DNA of 64,000 nucleotides from Achromobacter deleyi (GTDB lineage: Bacteria > Pseudomonadota > Gammaproteobacteria > Burkholderiales > Burkholderiaceae_B). The translations under genes and the position numbers were made by a program. Under the pieces are notes generated by a model. That model was not told the origin of the DNA, ran no database searches, and saw only the letters and a list, made by a program, of their open reading frames with translations. Within the stretch, counting starts at the first letter, position 1. Every line of letters begins with the position of its first letter. The stretch is taken from NCBI RefSeq assembly GCF_902859705.1, contig NZ_CADIJO010000006.1:62001-126000 (forward strand). The letters run 5' to 3'. Positions 9,194-17,463 of the stretch are shown piece after piece.

Positions 9194-10180
9194 TCAGTCC
9201 GCGCGCAGCCCGATCGCCTCGGTCAGCGCCGTGTAGCGGTCGATGTCCGCATTGATCATGTCCTGGAACGCGCGTGGCGAGCTGATGGTCGGCGTGAAGC
9301 CCTGCTCGCGCAACGACGCCTGCACATCCGGCCGCTGCACGATCCGGGCGACCGCCGCGTTCAGCTTCGCAACCACCGCAGGCGGCGTGGCGGCCGGCGC
9401 CAGCAGGCCATGCCATTGATCCAGCGCGTAATCCGGCACACCCTGCTCGGCCACCGTCGGCACCTCGGGCAGTAGCGGCGAGCGTTGCGGCGAGGTGACC
9501 GCCAGCGCCCGCAGCTTACCCGCCGCGATCAACGGCGCGGCGCTCGAGGCCGTGACGATACCCACCCCCACCTGGCCTGCCATCACATCGGTCAGCGCCG
9601 GACCGCAACCCTTGTAAGGCACATGCTGCAACGACGCGCCGGTGGCGCGCGCCAGCATCTCACCCGCCAGGTGCTGGGGCGTGCCGTTGCCGCAGGAGGC
9701 GAACGGCAGGGGCCTGTCCGGCCGTGCGGCAGTGAGCGCGTCGTCCAGGTTGCGCAAGGCCGATGCCGCCGGCACCACGAAGACGGACGGCACAAAGGCC
9801 ACGTTGATCACCGCCGCGAAATCGCGCTTGGGTGCGAAACCCAGGTTGCGGTAGACCCCGGGATTGATGGCAAAGGAACTGTTGACCATCAGCAAGGTGT
9901 AGCCGTCGGGCGGCGATTCGGCCACGATGCGCGCGCCGATATTGCCGCTGGCGCCGGGGCGGTTTTCCACCACCACGGGCTGGCCGAACTGCTCTTGCAG
10001 GCTGGCGCCCAGGCGGCGCGCCAGCAGATCGGTGCCGCCGCCCGGCGGAAACGTCACGACGATGGTGACGGGATGGGTCGGGTAGGACGCATCGGACGGC
10101 GTATCGCCAGAGGGCGGATTGCCGCAGGCGCCCAGCGCCAGGGTCAAGAGCAGGGCCGGGGATAAAAGCGCGCGTTTCAT
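9194..10180 (-). CDS. Bug-type solute-binding lipoprotein (TctC family)
   Basis: 328 residues. The signal peptide ends in a lipobox-like LGACGN, so this receptor is probably lipid-anchored, whereas most Bug proteins are soluble in the periplasm. The family core is clear: YPTHPVTIVVTFPPGGGTDLLAR at the ligand pocket, VVVENRPGASGNIGA, and the HVPYKGCGPALTDVMAGQV segment. Bug proteins are the very numerous tripartite tricarboxylate receptors of Bordetella and relatives. The gene starts 30 bp after the nadC stop on the same strand. That position suggests a role in uptake of an NAD precursor, and at least one characterised Bordetella Bug protein is reported to bind nicotinate-type ligands. This assignment is inference. 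Confidence 0.9.
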   Translation of the reverse strand: MKRALLSPALLLTLALGACGNPPSGDTPSDASYPTHPVTIVVTFPPGGGTDLLARRLGASLQEQFGQPVVVENRPGASGNIGARIVAESPPDGYTLLMVNSSFAINPGVYRNLGFAPKRDFAAVINVAFVPSVFVVPAASALRNLDDALTAARPDRPLPFASCGNGTPQHLAGEMLARATGASLQHVPYKGCGPALTDVMAGQVGVGIVTASSAAPLIAAGKLRALAVTSPQRSPLLPEVPTVAEQGVPDYALDQWHGLLAPAATPPAVVAKLNAAVARIVQRPDVQASLREQGFTPTISSPRAFQDMINADIDRYTALTEAIGLRAD

Positions 10181-10210
10181 GATTTTCTGCCTGTCGTGGC
10201 GGGGCCGGGC

Positions 10211-11074
10211 TCAGGCGTCCAGGCCGATGTCCAGCACCTTGGCGCTGTGGGTCAGCCAACCCACGGCGATCTGGTCGACGCCGGTGGCGGCTACCGCGGC
10301 GGCGGTGTCGGGGGTGATGCGGCCGGACGCTTCGGTAATGGCGCGGCCGCGCGCCATGGCGACCGCCTGGCGCAGTTCGTCCAGGCTCATGTTGTCCAGC
10401 AGCACCACGTCCACGCCCAGCGCCAGCGCGGTTTCCAGCTGGGCCAGCGTGTCGACTTCCAGCTCGATCTTGACCATGTGGCCGACGCCCGCACGGGCAC
10501 GCTGCACCGCGGCTTCGACGCCGCCGGCCAGGGCGATGTGGTTGTCCTTGATCAGCACGGCGTCGTCCAGCCCAAAGCGATGGTTGCTGCCGCCGCCCAC
10601 GCGCACCGCGTACTTCTGCACGGCGCGCAGGCCCGGCAGGGTCTTGCGCGTGCAGGTGACGCGGGCGCCATGGCCTTCGATGGCGCGGGCGATGGAGGCC
10701 GTCGCGGTCGCCACGCCGCTCAGGTGGCACAGGAAGTTCAGCGCCACCCGCTCGGCAGTCAGCATGGCGCGGGCGTTGCCGCGGATGCGCGCGATTTCCA
10801 TGCCGGGCTCGAGCGCGGCGCCATCGCGTTGCGCCACGGTGAATTCGATAGTGGGGTCCATGGCTCGAAACGCCAGGCGCGCCAGGTCCAGCCCGGCCAG
10901 CACGCCTTCCTGGCGCGCCACCAGGCGCGTCTCGGCCACGGCGTCGGCGGGCACGATGGCGTCGGTGGTCAGGTCACCGGCACGGCCCAGGTCTTCGAGC
11001 AAGGCCGCGCGCACCAGCGGCTCCAGCATCACATCCGGCAAGGCGGGAATGGCCAAACGGGCGGCAGCGGGCAC
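10211..11074 (-). CDS. nadC: Nicotinate-nucleotide pyrophosphorylase (quinolinate phosphoribosyltransferase)
   Basis: The product converts quinolinate and PRPP to nicotinate mononucleotide, CO2 and PPi, the committed step of de novo NAD synthesis. Family motifs seen are [61 protein letters not shown] (cut here only to locate it) and DVVLLDNMS. The open frame reaches an ATG at 11092, but no ribosome site precedes that ATG and it falls on the predicted transcription start. The GTG at 11074 has AAAGG just upstream and keeps all conserved sequence, so it is the preferred start (287 residues). The regulator gene lies upstream and a Bug lipoprotein gene downstream. Confidence 0.93.
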   Translation of the reverse strand: MPAAARLAIPALPDVMLEPLVRAALLEDLGRAGDLTTDAIVPADAVAETRLVARQEGVLAGLDLARLAFRAMDPTIEFTVAQRDGAALEPGMEIARIRGNARAMLTAERVALNFLCHLSGVATATASIARAIEGHGARVTCTRKTLPGLRAVQKYAVRVGGGSNHRFGLDDAVLIKDNHIALAGGVEAAVQRARAGVGHMVKIELEVDTLAQLETALALGVDVVLLDNMSLDELRQAVAMARGRAITEASGRITPDTAAAVAATGVDQIAVGWLTHSAKVLDIGLDA

Positions 11075-11083
11075 TTCACCTTT

Positions 11084-11102
11084 TATGCTCATTTTGAGTA
11101 TT
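11084..11102 (-). promoter_or_regulatory. NAD-regulator operator A, over the nadC promoter start
   Basis: TATGCTC, 5 bp, GAGTATT: 12 of 14 positions fit TATGCTC-N5-GAGCATA. It covers the minus-strand -10-like TAAATA (11104-11099) and the expected transcription start, an ideal place for repression. A -35-like TTGCGC lies at 11126-11121 with a 16-bp spacer. Confidence 0.6.
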
Positions 11103-11141
11103 TAGTAGTTAAAAAAAGGCGCGCAAGGAATGCGCACTACT

Positions 11142-11160
11142 TATGCTAGAGATGAGCATA
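11142..11160 (-). promoter_or_regulatory. NAD-regulator operator B, upstream of the nadC -35
   Basis: TATGCTA, 5 bp, GAGCATA: 13 of 14 positions fit the same palindrome as operator A, with the same 5-bp spacer. Centre-to-centre distance to operator A is 58 bp, so two dimers could bind on either side of the promoter. Confidence 0.6.
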
Positions 11161-11220
11161 TTGCTTGTCAAGCTGCGGCGCAGCATGCCGGACAGGCACC
11201 GCGTCGGGAGGGGTGACGCG

Positions 11221-12156
11221 TCAGAGACCGCGGGACAAGGGCAGTTTGCTGCCCGCAATGGCGCGTTCGAGCAGCACGTCGCGGCGAAAGCGAAACAGCT
11301 TGGCGGGCCGGCCCGCCGTGCCAGTAGCCATGTCGCCAGTTTCTTCCACCAGCGCCTGCTGTTCGATCAGGCGGCGAAAGTTCTGCTTGTGCAGGCCGCG
11401 TCCGGCCAGGGCTTCGACGGCCAGCTGCAATTGCAGCAGCGTGAATTGCGCCGGCATCAGTTCGAACACCACCGGGCGGTACTTGATCTTGGCGCGCAGC
11501 CGCGCGATGCCGGTGGCGAGAATGCGGCGATGGTCGTGGCGCATGGGTTCGCCCGGCAGCACGGCCGCCGCGGCGCCCGGTTGGCGGCGGGCGGATTCGG
11601 GCACCAGGCCGGCTTCGAACAAGAGTTCGTAGCGCTGCAAGACCATGTCTTCGTTCCAGGCCGCGCCGTCCAGCCCGAACGTGATGGCGGCGCGCTGGCG
11701 CCGGCGGCTGCGGGTGGCGGCCTCCGCCGTGTCGTCGCACCAGGCCAGCAGGCGCGGCACGATCTGCGCGTCGACCAGGGCGGGCGTGCCCGCGCGCCGG
11801 TCTTCCCAGGGGAAATAGCGGTACCAATCCTGCCAGCCCACCTGCGCCACGCCGGTTTCGCCGGCCTCGCGCGTCAGGCCCAGGTAGCTGACCGACATGA
11901 CGCGCGCGCCCGATTCATCGGAACGATCGCCGTCGGCAAAGGTGTAGAGCTGCTCGACGTAGCCCAGCGGATGATGCGTCTGGGTTTCGACCCAGGCGCG
12001 CAAGCCCGCCTGCAAGGACCGATGGGACAGTTCGAACGGGCCGGCCGGCAAGGCCCGCGCGTCGTCGGTCGTCAGGACCCGCGGTTCGCCGTTGGTGACG
12101 GCGACGAGGACGGCGACGAGTTCGGCATGCACGGAGCGTTCGACGGATTCGGTCAA
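11221..12156 (-). CDS. NUDIX-wHTH transcriptional regulator of NAD metabolism (NrtR/NadQ type)
   Basis: About 311 residues. The N-terminal half is a NUDIX-like domain (AELVAVLVAVTNGEPRVLT, then a region with SVSYLGLTRE) without a canonical Nudix box, as in NrtR/NadQ sensors that bind NAD metabolites rather than hydrolyse them. The C-terminal part (about 215-300) is a winged-helix DNA-binding region (FTLLQLQLAVEALAGRGLHKQNFRRLIEQ). The frame is open to 12240, but a perfect TATAAT at 12210-12205 places the transcription start near 12198, so the TTG at 12156 or the GTG at 12132 is the likely start. It sits directly upstream of nadC and the two paired operators. NadQ versus NrtR cannot be settled without a search. 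Confidence 0.8.
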   Translation of the reverse strand: MTESVERSVHAELVAVLVAVTNGEPRVLTTDDARALPAGPFELSHRSLQAGLRAWVETQTHHPLGYVEQLYTFADGDRSDESGARVMSVSYLGLTREAGETGVAQVGWQDWYRYFPWEDRRAGTPALVDAQIVPRLLAWCDDTAEAATRSRRRQRAAITFGLDGAAWNEDMVLQRYELLFEAGLVPESARRQPGAAAAVLPGEPMRHDHRRILATGIARLRAKIKYRPVVFELMPAQFTLLQLQLAVEALAGRGLHKQNFRRLIEQQALVEETGDMATGTAGRPAKLFRFRRDVLLERAIAGSKLPLSRGL

Positions 12157-12204
12157 GGTAGGCGTGGAAAAAAGGAGGAAACCAGGCGCTGCGAAGCGCT
12201 CGGC

Positions 12205-12210
12205 ATTATA
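12205..12210 (-). promoter_or_regulatory. -10 element of the NAD-regulator gene
   Basis: A perfect TATAAT on the minus strand. No good -35 is visible at 16-18 bp. It matters because it excludes the longest start of the downstream frame. Confidence 0.5.
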
Positions 12211-12343
12211 AGGTTCGGGCCCTGCAACAGCCCCTTGCAAACGTGACAGCGCAAAGCCCCTGATGGCGGGCTCACGGACCTAACATGGGACGTGAATGTC
12301 GGTGCGCCGCCATCCTGGGACGCCCGCAACCGGAGCCGAGACC

Positions 12344-12574
12344 ATGTTGAAAAACACGCCCGATCCCGCCGCCACCCCGCCCGCCCCCGCGGCCGAAAAA
12401 CCGCCGCCCGTCGACCCTCGCAAAGGCACCGGCATCCTGCCGATGCCTGATCAGAGCGAGACGGTGGCCGGCATGCCGCGACGCGGCCGCGCCATCGAAG
12501 AACCTGGCGATCCGGGCATCATCACGCCCGAAGACGACGTGCTGGACACGTCTTACGAAAACCGCAAGGGCTGA
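12344..12574 (+). CDS. Small proline-rich hypothetical protein
   Basis: 76 residues from the ATG at 12344, with a GGAG ribosome site 9 bp upstream. The N-terminal third is proline/alanine-rich (TPDPAATPPAPAAEKPPPVDP). The C-terminal part has an acidic, conserved-looking tail with GTGILPMPDQSETVAGM and EEPGDPGIITPEDDVLDTSYENRKG. No signal peptide, membrane segment or catalytic motif is visible. It resembles the small disordered proteins often annotated as conserved hypothetical in Alcaligenaceae. The neighbours are unrelated, and it is convergent with the STAS gene 27 bp away. Confidence 0.65.
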   Translation: MLKNTPDPAATPPAPAAEKPPPVDPRKGTGILPMPDQSETVAGMPRRGRAIEEPGDPGIITPEDDVLDTSYENRKG

Positions 12575-12601
12575 GCCCGGCAAAGCCTGGCCAGGGGTCG
12601 C

Positions 12602-12937
12602 TCAGGCGACCTTGGCCACGGCTTCCTGGCGCGTGTCGACCACGGTCAGGATGGCCAGGAAACCACTGATGTCGAACACTTCGCGCACATGCGGCTGCAT
12701 GGCGCACAGCGCCAGCGCGCCCGAGCCCTGCTTCAGGCGCTTGGCCAGCACCAGCACGACGCGCAGGCCGGCGCTTGAGATGTAGTTCAGGTTGGACATG
12801 TCCAGCACGAAGCGGCGTTCGCCTTTTTCGACCTGCGACAGCAGGTCGGCTTCGATGCCCGCGGCGTTGCCGCTGTTGATCTGGCCTTCGGGCGAGACAA
12901 CCAGCACTTCTCCGACTTTCTCGACTGCGAGATTCAT
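12602..12937 (-). CDS. STAS-domain anti-sigma factor antagonist (BtrV-like)
   Basis: 111 residues, a single STAS domain. It belongs to the SpoIIAA/RsbV group: the unphosphorylated form binds the kinase/anti-sigma factor and releases its target. The phosphorylation site is in VLDMSNLNYISSAGLRV, with S54/S55 at the usual position after the conserved aspartate. Divergently transcribed 194 bp away is the matching HATPase kinase gene, and a SpoIIE phosphatase is encoded 4.5 kb further on. The three form a complete partner-switching set equivalent to BtrV, BtrW and BtrU of Bordetella, which control type III secretion. Orthology to BtrV is inferred from composition and context. Confidence 0.85.
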   Translation of the reverse strand: MNLAVEKVGEVLVVSPEGQINSGNAAGIEADLLSQVEKGERRFVLDMSNLNYISSAGLRVVLVLAKRLKQGSGALALCAMQPHVREVFDISGFLAILTVVDTRQEAVAKVA

Positions 12938-13131
12938 AGTGGTTCCCGATAAGTGACCGGCGCCCCCGGTCCCGGCCCATGCGGGTGGCGGCGCGATGCC
13001 GAGATGATACGCGAGGCGCCCGCGCAGCCAAACGCAATCTTCCATACGCCGGACAGCGCCGTCCGTTACGCCACCTGCCAGCAATCGGGCATACTTGCAC
13101 CTGCACGTGTACCACTGAACGCAAGGCGACC

Positions 13132-13563
13132 ATGCCCTCTCAGCCCGATACGCTTGACCTCGTTCCCGACGCCCACGCCGTTGCCTCCGCCATGCAATGG
13201 ATCGAGGCCATCGCCGAGCGCGACACCTGGTCGCCCAAGCTGAGTTTCGGTCTGTCCTTGAGCCTGGACGAAGCGCTGACGAACATCGTTTCATACGCCT
13301 TCGACGATCCCCTTCTTGCCCCGGACCCCGCCCGCGTCAGCCTTGCCTGCCGCCAGGACGGCGAATGGATATCGCTGGAGATAATCGACAATGGCCGGCC
13401 GTACGATCCCACCCAGACCCCGCCTCCGCCTTTGGCTGCAACGCTCGATGACGCCGAGATCGGCGGCCACGGCGTGCGGCTGATGCAGCACTATCTGCAC
13501 GACCTGCGCTACCTGCGCCACGGCGACGAAAACCGCCTGACGCTCATCATGCGCGCCGCGTGA
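13132..13563 (+). CDS. RsbW-like serine kinase / anti-sigma factor (BtrW-like)
   Basis: 143 residues from the ATG at 13132; the frame is open further upstream but the upstream part is unlike the family. It is an HATPase_c (GHKL) protein. The N-box reads LSLDEALTNIVSYAF, the G1 box IIDNGRPYDP, and the glycine-rich lid GGHGVRLMQHY. Such proteins phosphorylate an STAS antagonist and, when free, sequester a sigma factor or another target. The partner STAS gene lies divergently. In Bordetella the counterpart BtrW acts in the regulation of type III secretion, and the sigma factor here is encoded 8 kb downstream. Confidence 0.87.
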   Translation: MPSQPDTLDLVPDAHAVASAMQWIEAIAERDTWSPKLSFGLSLSLDEALTNIVSYAFDDPLLAPDPARVSLACRQDGEWISLEIIDNGRPYDPTQTPPPPLAATLDDAEIGGHGVRLMQHYLHDLRYLRHGDENRLTLIMRAA

Positions 13564-13697
13564 CCTTCCCCCGGCGCGCCCGATCAAGATGCGCTATCGA
13601 CAACTTGTAATGCATAGACAGAAAGTACCGAACAAAACCGGTCGATCTGTCACTCATGCATAGACTGCGCGCGTACCTGCGTGCAGCCCACGCCCAG

Positions 13698-14849
13698 ATG
13701 CCGCCCGTGAACGCACCCTATCGTCCAGAAGGATTGATTGCCCGCCCCCTGTATGCCCGTGTCGACGCGGGCGCCGTGGCCCATAACCTTGCCCGCCTGC
13801 GCGCCGCGCTGCCGGCCGCCGGTGCGCCGCGCCTGTGGGCCACCGTGAAGGCCGACGCCTATGGCCACGGCCTGGCGCGCGTGCTGCCCGCGCTGCGCGA
13901 TGCGGACGGCCTGGCCGTGCTGCACCTGGACGAAGCGCGCAACTGCCGCCGGCTGGGCTGGCGCGGCCCGGTGCTGGTGTACGGCGGCCTGTACTCGCAG
14001 GCCGATACGCTGCTGCTGGACACGCCCGGCCTGCATCTGGTCATTACCCATGCGGCGCAGCTGCAATGGCTGGCGCAGTCGCCTGCGGCCGAACGGCCCG
14101 CCGTGTGGCTGCGTTTTGCGGGCGATATCCACCACACCGGTTTCAGCGCCGACGACTACCGCGCGGCCTTCGAGGTCGCCACGGATCTGGCGGCGCGCGG
14201 CGTGATCGGCGAAGTCGGCCACCTGAATCACTACGCCCGCGCCGATGAGGCCGATGGCGTTGCCACGGCCGATGCCCAGTTCCGCGAGGTGATCCGCGGC
14301 CTGCCGGGCCCGGTATCCACCAGCAATTCCGCCGCCGTGCTGCGTCACGGCCTGCAGGCGGCCGCCACGCAATGGGTGCGGCCGGGCCTGGCGCTGTATG
14401 GCGCCAGTCCGTTCGCCGATCGCGCTTCGTCCGACCTGGGCCTGCTGCCCGCGATGTCGCTGCACTCGCAGGTGGTGGGCGTGCAGCGCGTGAAGGCCGG
14501 CGCCGGCGTGGGCTACAGCGGCGCCTTCCTGGCGGCCGAGGACATGGCGGTCGGCATCGTCACCTGCGGCTATGCGGACGGCTATCCGCGCCATGCCCCG
14601 ACCGGCACACCGGTGGTGGTGGCGGGCATGCGCACCCGCCTGCTCGGACGCGTGTCGATGGACATGATGGCGGTGGACCTGGGCCCCGTGCCGCAGGCCG
14701 CGATCGGCGCGCCCGTCACGCTGTGGGGCGCGGACGGCCTGTCGGTGGAAGAAGTGGCGTCGTCCGCGGGCACCATCGCGGCGCAATTGCTGACGGGCCT
14801 GTCGGCCCGGGTGCCGGTGGCGCAGGCCGGCGCGGGCCCGGCGCGCTGA
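13698..14849 (+). CDS. alr: Alanine racemase
   Basis: 383 residues from an ATG at 13698; a further in-frame ATG exists at 13656 and neither has a strong ribosome site, so the start is uncertain. The PLP enzyme interconverts L- and D-alanine for peptidoglycan. The PLP lysine is in WATVKADAYGHG, and the opposite-face catalytic tyrosine in GAGVGYSGAF. CGYADGYPR and LGRVSMDMMAVDLG are further family motifs. Length fits the family. It lies between the BtrW-like gene and the convergent MFS fusion, with 134 bp to the former, and has no obvious link to either. Alr and DadX cannot be told apart here. Confidence 0.93.
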   Translation: MPPVNAPYRPEGLIARPLYARVDAGAVAHNLARLRAALPAAGAPRLWATVKADAYGHGLARVLPALRDADGLAVLHLDEARNCRRLGWRGPVLVYGGLYSQADTLLLDTPGLHLVITHAAQLQWLAQSPAAERPAVWLRFAGDIHHTGFSADDYRAAFEVATDLAARGVIGEVGHLNHYARADEADGVATADAQFREVIRGLPGPVSTSNSAAVLRHGLQAAATQWVRPGLALYGASPFADRASSDLGLLPAMSLHSQVVGVQRVKAGAGVGYSGAFLAAEDMAVGIVTCGYADGYPRHAPTGTPVVVAGMRTRLLGRVSMDMMAVDLGPVPQAAIGAPVTLWGADGLSVEEVASSAGTIAAQLLTGLSARVPVAQAGAGPAR

Positions 14850-14885
14850 ATGCCGGCGCCCACGCATCGCGGCGCCCTCCTTGCA

Positions 14886-17354
14886 TCAGGCCGTCTCTTC
14901 GCGCGGCCGGGCCGGTGCGAACAGCAGGAACAGCAACGTCGCGCACAGGTAGATCACGCCCGTCGCGGCCAGGCCCGCGCCCATGCCGGCGGCGCCGAAC
15001 ATCGCGCCAACCACCAGCGGGCCGGCCATTTGGCCCAGCTTGTCGGCCGCGCGCATGACGCTGGTGGCGCCGGCCGCACCGTAGCGCTGCACGTCCGGCA
15101 GCGCCAGCATGTAGGGCGACTGCGAAGCGCCGGCAAAGCAGCTGGCCAGCGCCAGCAACAGCACGGCCGCCGCGGCCGCCAACAGACCGCTGTTGAAGTA
15201 CAGGCCCAGCATGCCGATGCTGCCCACCAGCCCGCCCAGCACGATCCAGCTTTTCTTGATGCGGCTGCGATCCACCACGCGGCCCATCAATGGGCCGACG
15301 TAGATCACGCACAGGCCGTAGATCATCAGCACGCGGCCGATGCTGGACGCGGCCACGCCTTCGGCTTCCAGGTACAGCGGCAGCGCGAACGACAGCAGGC
15401 CGACCTGCGCGATCGAAAACGGAATCACGCTGCCCAGCAGCAGCAAGCCGAAATCGCGTGTGAACAGCAGCTTCAGCGTGTCCGAGAAGTGCGCGCGTGC
15501 GCGCCCCGCCGCCTGCGCGGCCAGCTTGCGGCCGCGATCCATGTAAGGCCGCATCAGCACCAGCACGCCGGCCAGCGGCATGGCCAGCATCACGGCGCCC
15601 ACCGCGAACACGGCGCGAAAGCCCACCTGTTCCATCAGCATCGCCCCGACCGCGGCACCCGACAGATGGCCGGCGAACAGGCCCGCGATCACGCCGGTCA
15701 TGTTGCGACCGCGGAACTGCGGCGGGCTGCGCGTGACGATGAAGCCCTGCAGGCCCATCCAGGTCAGGCCATAGCCCAGGCCCACCAGGCCGCGGGCCGC
15801 GCTGAACATCAACAGATTGGTGGCGGCGGCGCAGGCCAGCATGCCGGCCGCCGATACGCCCAGCCCGGCCAGCACCGGCACCTGCCAGCCCTTGCGGTCG
15901 GTCAGGCGGCCCGCCAGCAGCGAGGTCAGCAGGCCGCAGCCCATTTCCACCGAGATCGGCAAGGCCAGCAGCAGGTTGGCCGGCAGGTCCAGGCCGCCCG
16001 CGGACAGGCTGCGCGCGTACAGCGGCAGAAAGCCCAGCGGCAACGCCCAGGCAAACAGAAAGCCGAACATCACCGGCCGCGCGATGCGGCCCACTTCGGA
16101 TTCGTCGTCGGGCCCCACGCGCGATCCATCCGGCAGCGTGGCGCGCGCGGCGAACGCGCGATTCATCAGCAAAGAAAGCAGCAACAGCATTTCAATCGCG
16201 GCCACCAGCGCCACGCCCACCACCGTTACCGCATCCAGCGCGCGGCTGCGAACGCCCGCGGCGATCACGTCGCTGGACAGCCGCAGTACCAGGTCGCCAT
16301 GCGCCTTGGGGTCAGCCAGCGCCGCCCCCAGCGGCAGCACCAGCGTCAGGTCGTCGGGCTGCGGACGCGTCTGCGGCAGCGTCGAGACATCCAGCGGACC
16401 GCGCGCGTCGGCCCCGTACAGCACGCGGCCGTTGCGGTCGGCCAGTTCGATCTGCGCCACTGCCGGAAACGTGCCGGCCAGCCGCGAGAACGGCGCGTCC
16501 ACGCCGCGCAGCCGGTCCACTTCCAGGCCGTAGCCCAGCACGCGGTTCAGGTCGCGTTGCAGGCCTTCGGCCAGCAGCCCCACGTTGTTGCGCGTGACTT
16601 CCAGCCAGCCGCTGCGAAAGGTATGGATGGTGTAGGCGGCGTACACGCCCTGCGCCACCACGAGCGCCAGCAGCGGCACCACGAAGCGGGCACGGCCGCC
16701 GGCAGCCAGCGAAGTGAGCGGCACGACGTACTTGAAGACCGCGGCCAGGCCCAACCCGACCAGTACCGTGACGATCAGCAATACCTGCAGGTTGTCGATG
16801 ATGAGGCGGCGGCTGGCTTCGCCATCCTTGGCGGCCGACAGCACCACCGCGCCCACCGCCTTGCCGCCCGCGGCGGTCAAGGGCACGGCGACGGTGACGC
16901 GGTCGTCGGCCACCGCCACGATGGCGCCCGAGCCGCGCCGCGCCTGGCCGGCGCCCGGCGTGCCGCGCGTGTCCAGCGTGCGGGCCAGTTCGGCCGCGTC
17001 CTCGGGCAGCTCGCCCTGGGCGGCCAGCGACTGGCCATCGGCCAGCAGCACCGCCGCGCCCTGCACGCCGCGCGAGCCGGCCACGCCGTCGCGCAACGTG
17101 TCGCGCAGGCCGAAATACTGTTCGAGGGGTTTGCCCAGCCGCAAGCCGTTTTCGATATTGCCGGCGACGCGCCGCGCCACCACTTCGACGCGGTCGGCAG
17201 TGGTGTCCACCACCAACCGGTTCAGGGCCGACAGGCTGAGGGCGCCGATCAGCGCCTGCGCCAGCAGCAGCACGGCCAGACAGGCCAATGTGACTTCCAG
17301 CACGGGGCGGCGACGCAACCCATCGAGCACTATTTGTATTGGTTCGCTACGCAT
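14886..17354 (-). CDS. MFS permease fused to an N-terminal extracytoplasmic sensor module
   Basis: 822 residues from the ATG at 17354. Unlike standard 400-residue MFS proteins, it begins with a membrane helix (about 19-41), an extracytoplasmic sensor-like domain with RVAGNIENGLRLGKPLEQYFGL, more helices near 190-245, a second extracytoplasmic domain (about 250-370), and then a complete MFS core (about 420-822). The core has the inter-helix motif GRLTDRKGWQ and PLMGRVVDRSRIKK. It is divergent from the SpoIIE phosphatase gene with 109 bp between starts. The fusion suggests a transporter that also senses, or whose transport is gated by a ligand. Substrate is unknown. Confidence 0.85.
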   Translation of the reverse strand: MRSEPIQIVLDGLRRRPVLEVTLACLAVLLLAQALIGALSLSALNRLVVDTTADRVEVVARRVAGNIENGLRLGKPLEQYFGLRDTLRDGVAGSRGVQGAAVLLADGQSLAAQGELPEDAAELARTLDTRGTPGAGQARRGSGAIVAVADDRVTVAVPLTAAGGKAVGAVVLSAAKDGEASRRLIIDNLQVLLIVTVLVGLGLAAVFKYVVPLTSLAAGGRARFVVPLLALVVAQGVYAAYTIHTFRSGWLEVTRNNVGLLAEGLQRDLNRVLGYGLEVDRLRGVDAPFSRLAGTFPAVAQIELADRNGRVLYGADARGPLDVSTLPQTRPQPDDLTLVLPLGAALADPKAHGDLVLRLSSDVIAAGVRSRALDAVTVVGVALVAAIEMLLLLSLLMNRAFAARATLPDGSRVGPDDESEVGRIARPVMFGFLFAWALPLGFLPLYARSLSAGGLDLPANLLLALPISVEMGCGLLTSLLAGRLTDRKGWQVPVLAGLGVSAAGMLACAAATNLLMFSAARGLVGLGYGLTWMGLQGFIVTRSPPQFRGRNMTGVIAGLFAGHLSGAAVGAMLMEQVGFRAVFAVGAVMLAMPLAGVLVLMRPYMDRGRKLAAQAAGRARAHFSDTLKLLFTRDFGLLLLGSVIPFSIAQVGLLSFALPLYLEAEGVAASSIGRVLMIYGLCVIYVGPLMGRVVDRSRIKKSWIVLGGLVGSIGMLGLYFNSGLLAAAAAVLLLALASCFAGASQSPYMLALPDVQRYGAAGATSVMRAADKLGQMAGPLVVGAMFGAAGMGAGLAATGVIYLCATLLFLLFAPARPREETA

Positions 17355-17409
17355 GGGGCCCCGCCGCCGCAAAGTATTTACACACGGGCACTAATGGTAT
17401 TTACAATTA

Positions 17410-17422
17410 ATGCAAATTGCAT
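17410..17422. promoter_or_regulatory. Palindrome in the MFS/SpoIIE divergent promoter region
   Basis: ATGCAA-A-TTGCAT is a perfect 6-1-6 inverted repeat in an AT-rich stretch between the two divergent starts (17354 and 17464). It is a candidate operator. It also contains an in-frame ATG for the SpoIIE gene, but the start at 17464 fits the protein better. Confidence 0.4.
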
Positions 17423-17463
17423 CTTATTTCACGTCATCACCTCACCCGCCCCCACTATCCCCC

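Noticed and set aside
13064..13069. CGTTAC upstream of the BtrW-like gene, and similar words at 46899, 51988, 55488 and 56421, as further BtrS promoters.
   Set aside because: GGAAC is not found 14 bp (or 13-15 bp) upstream on the proper strand.
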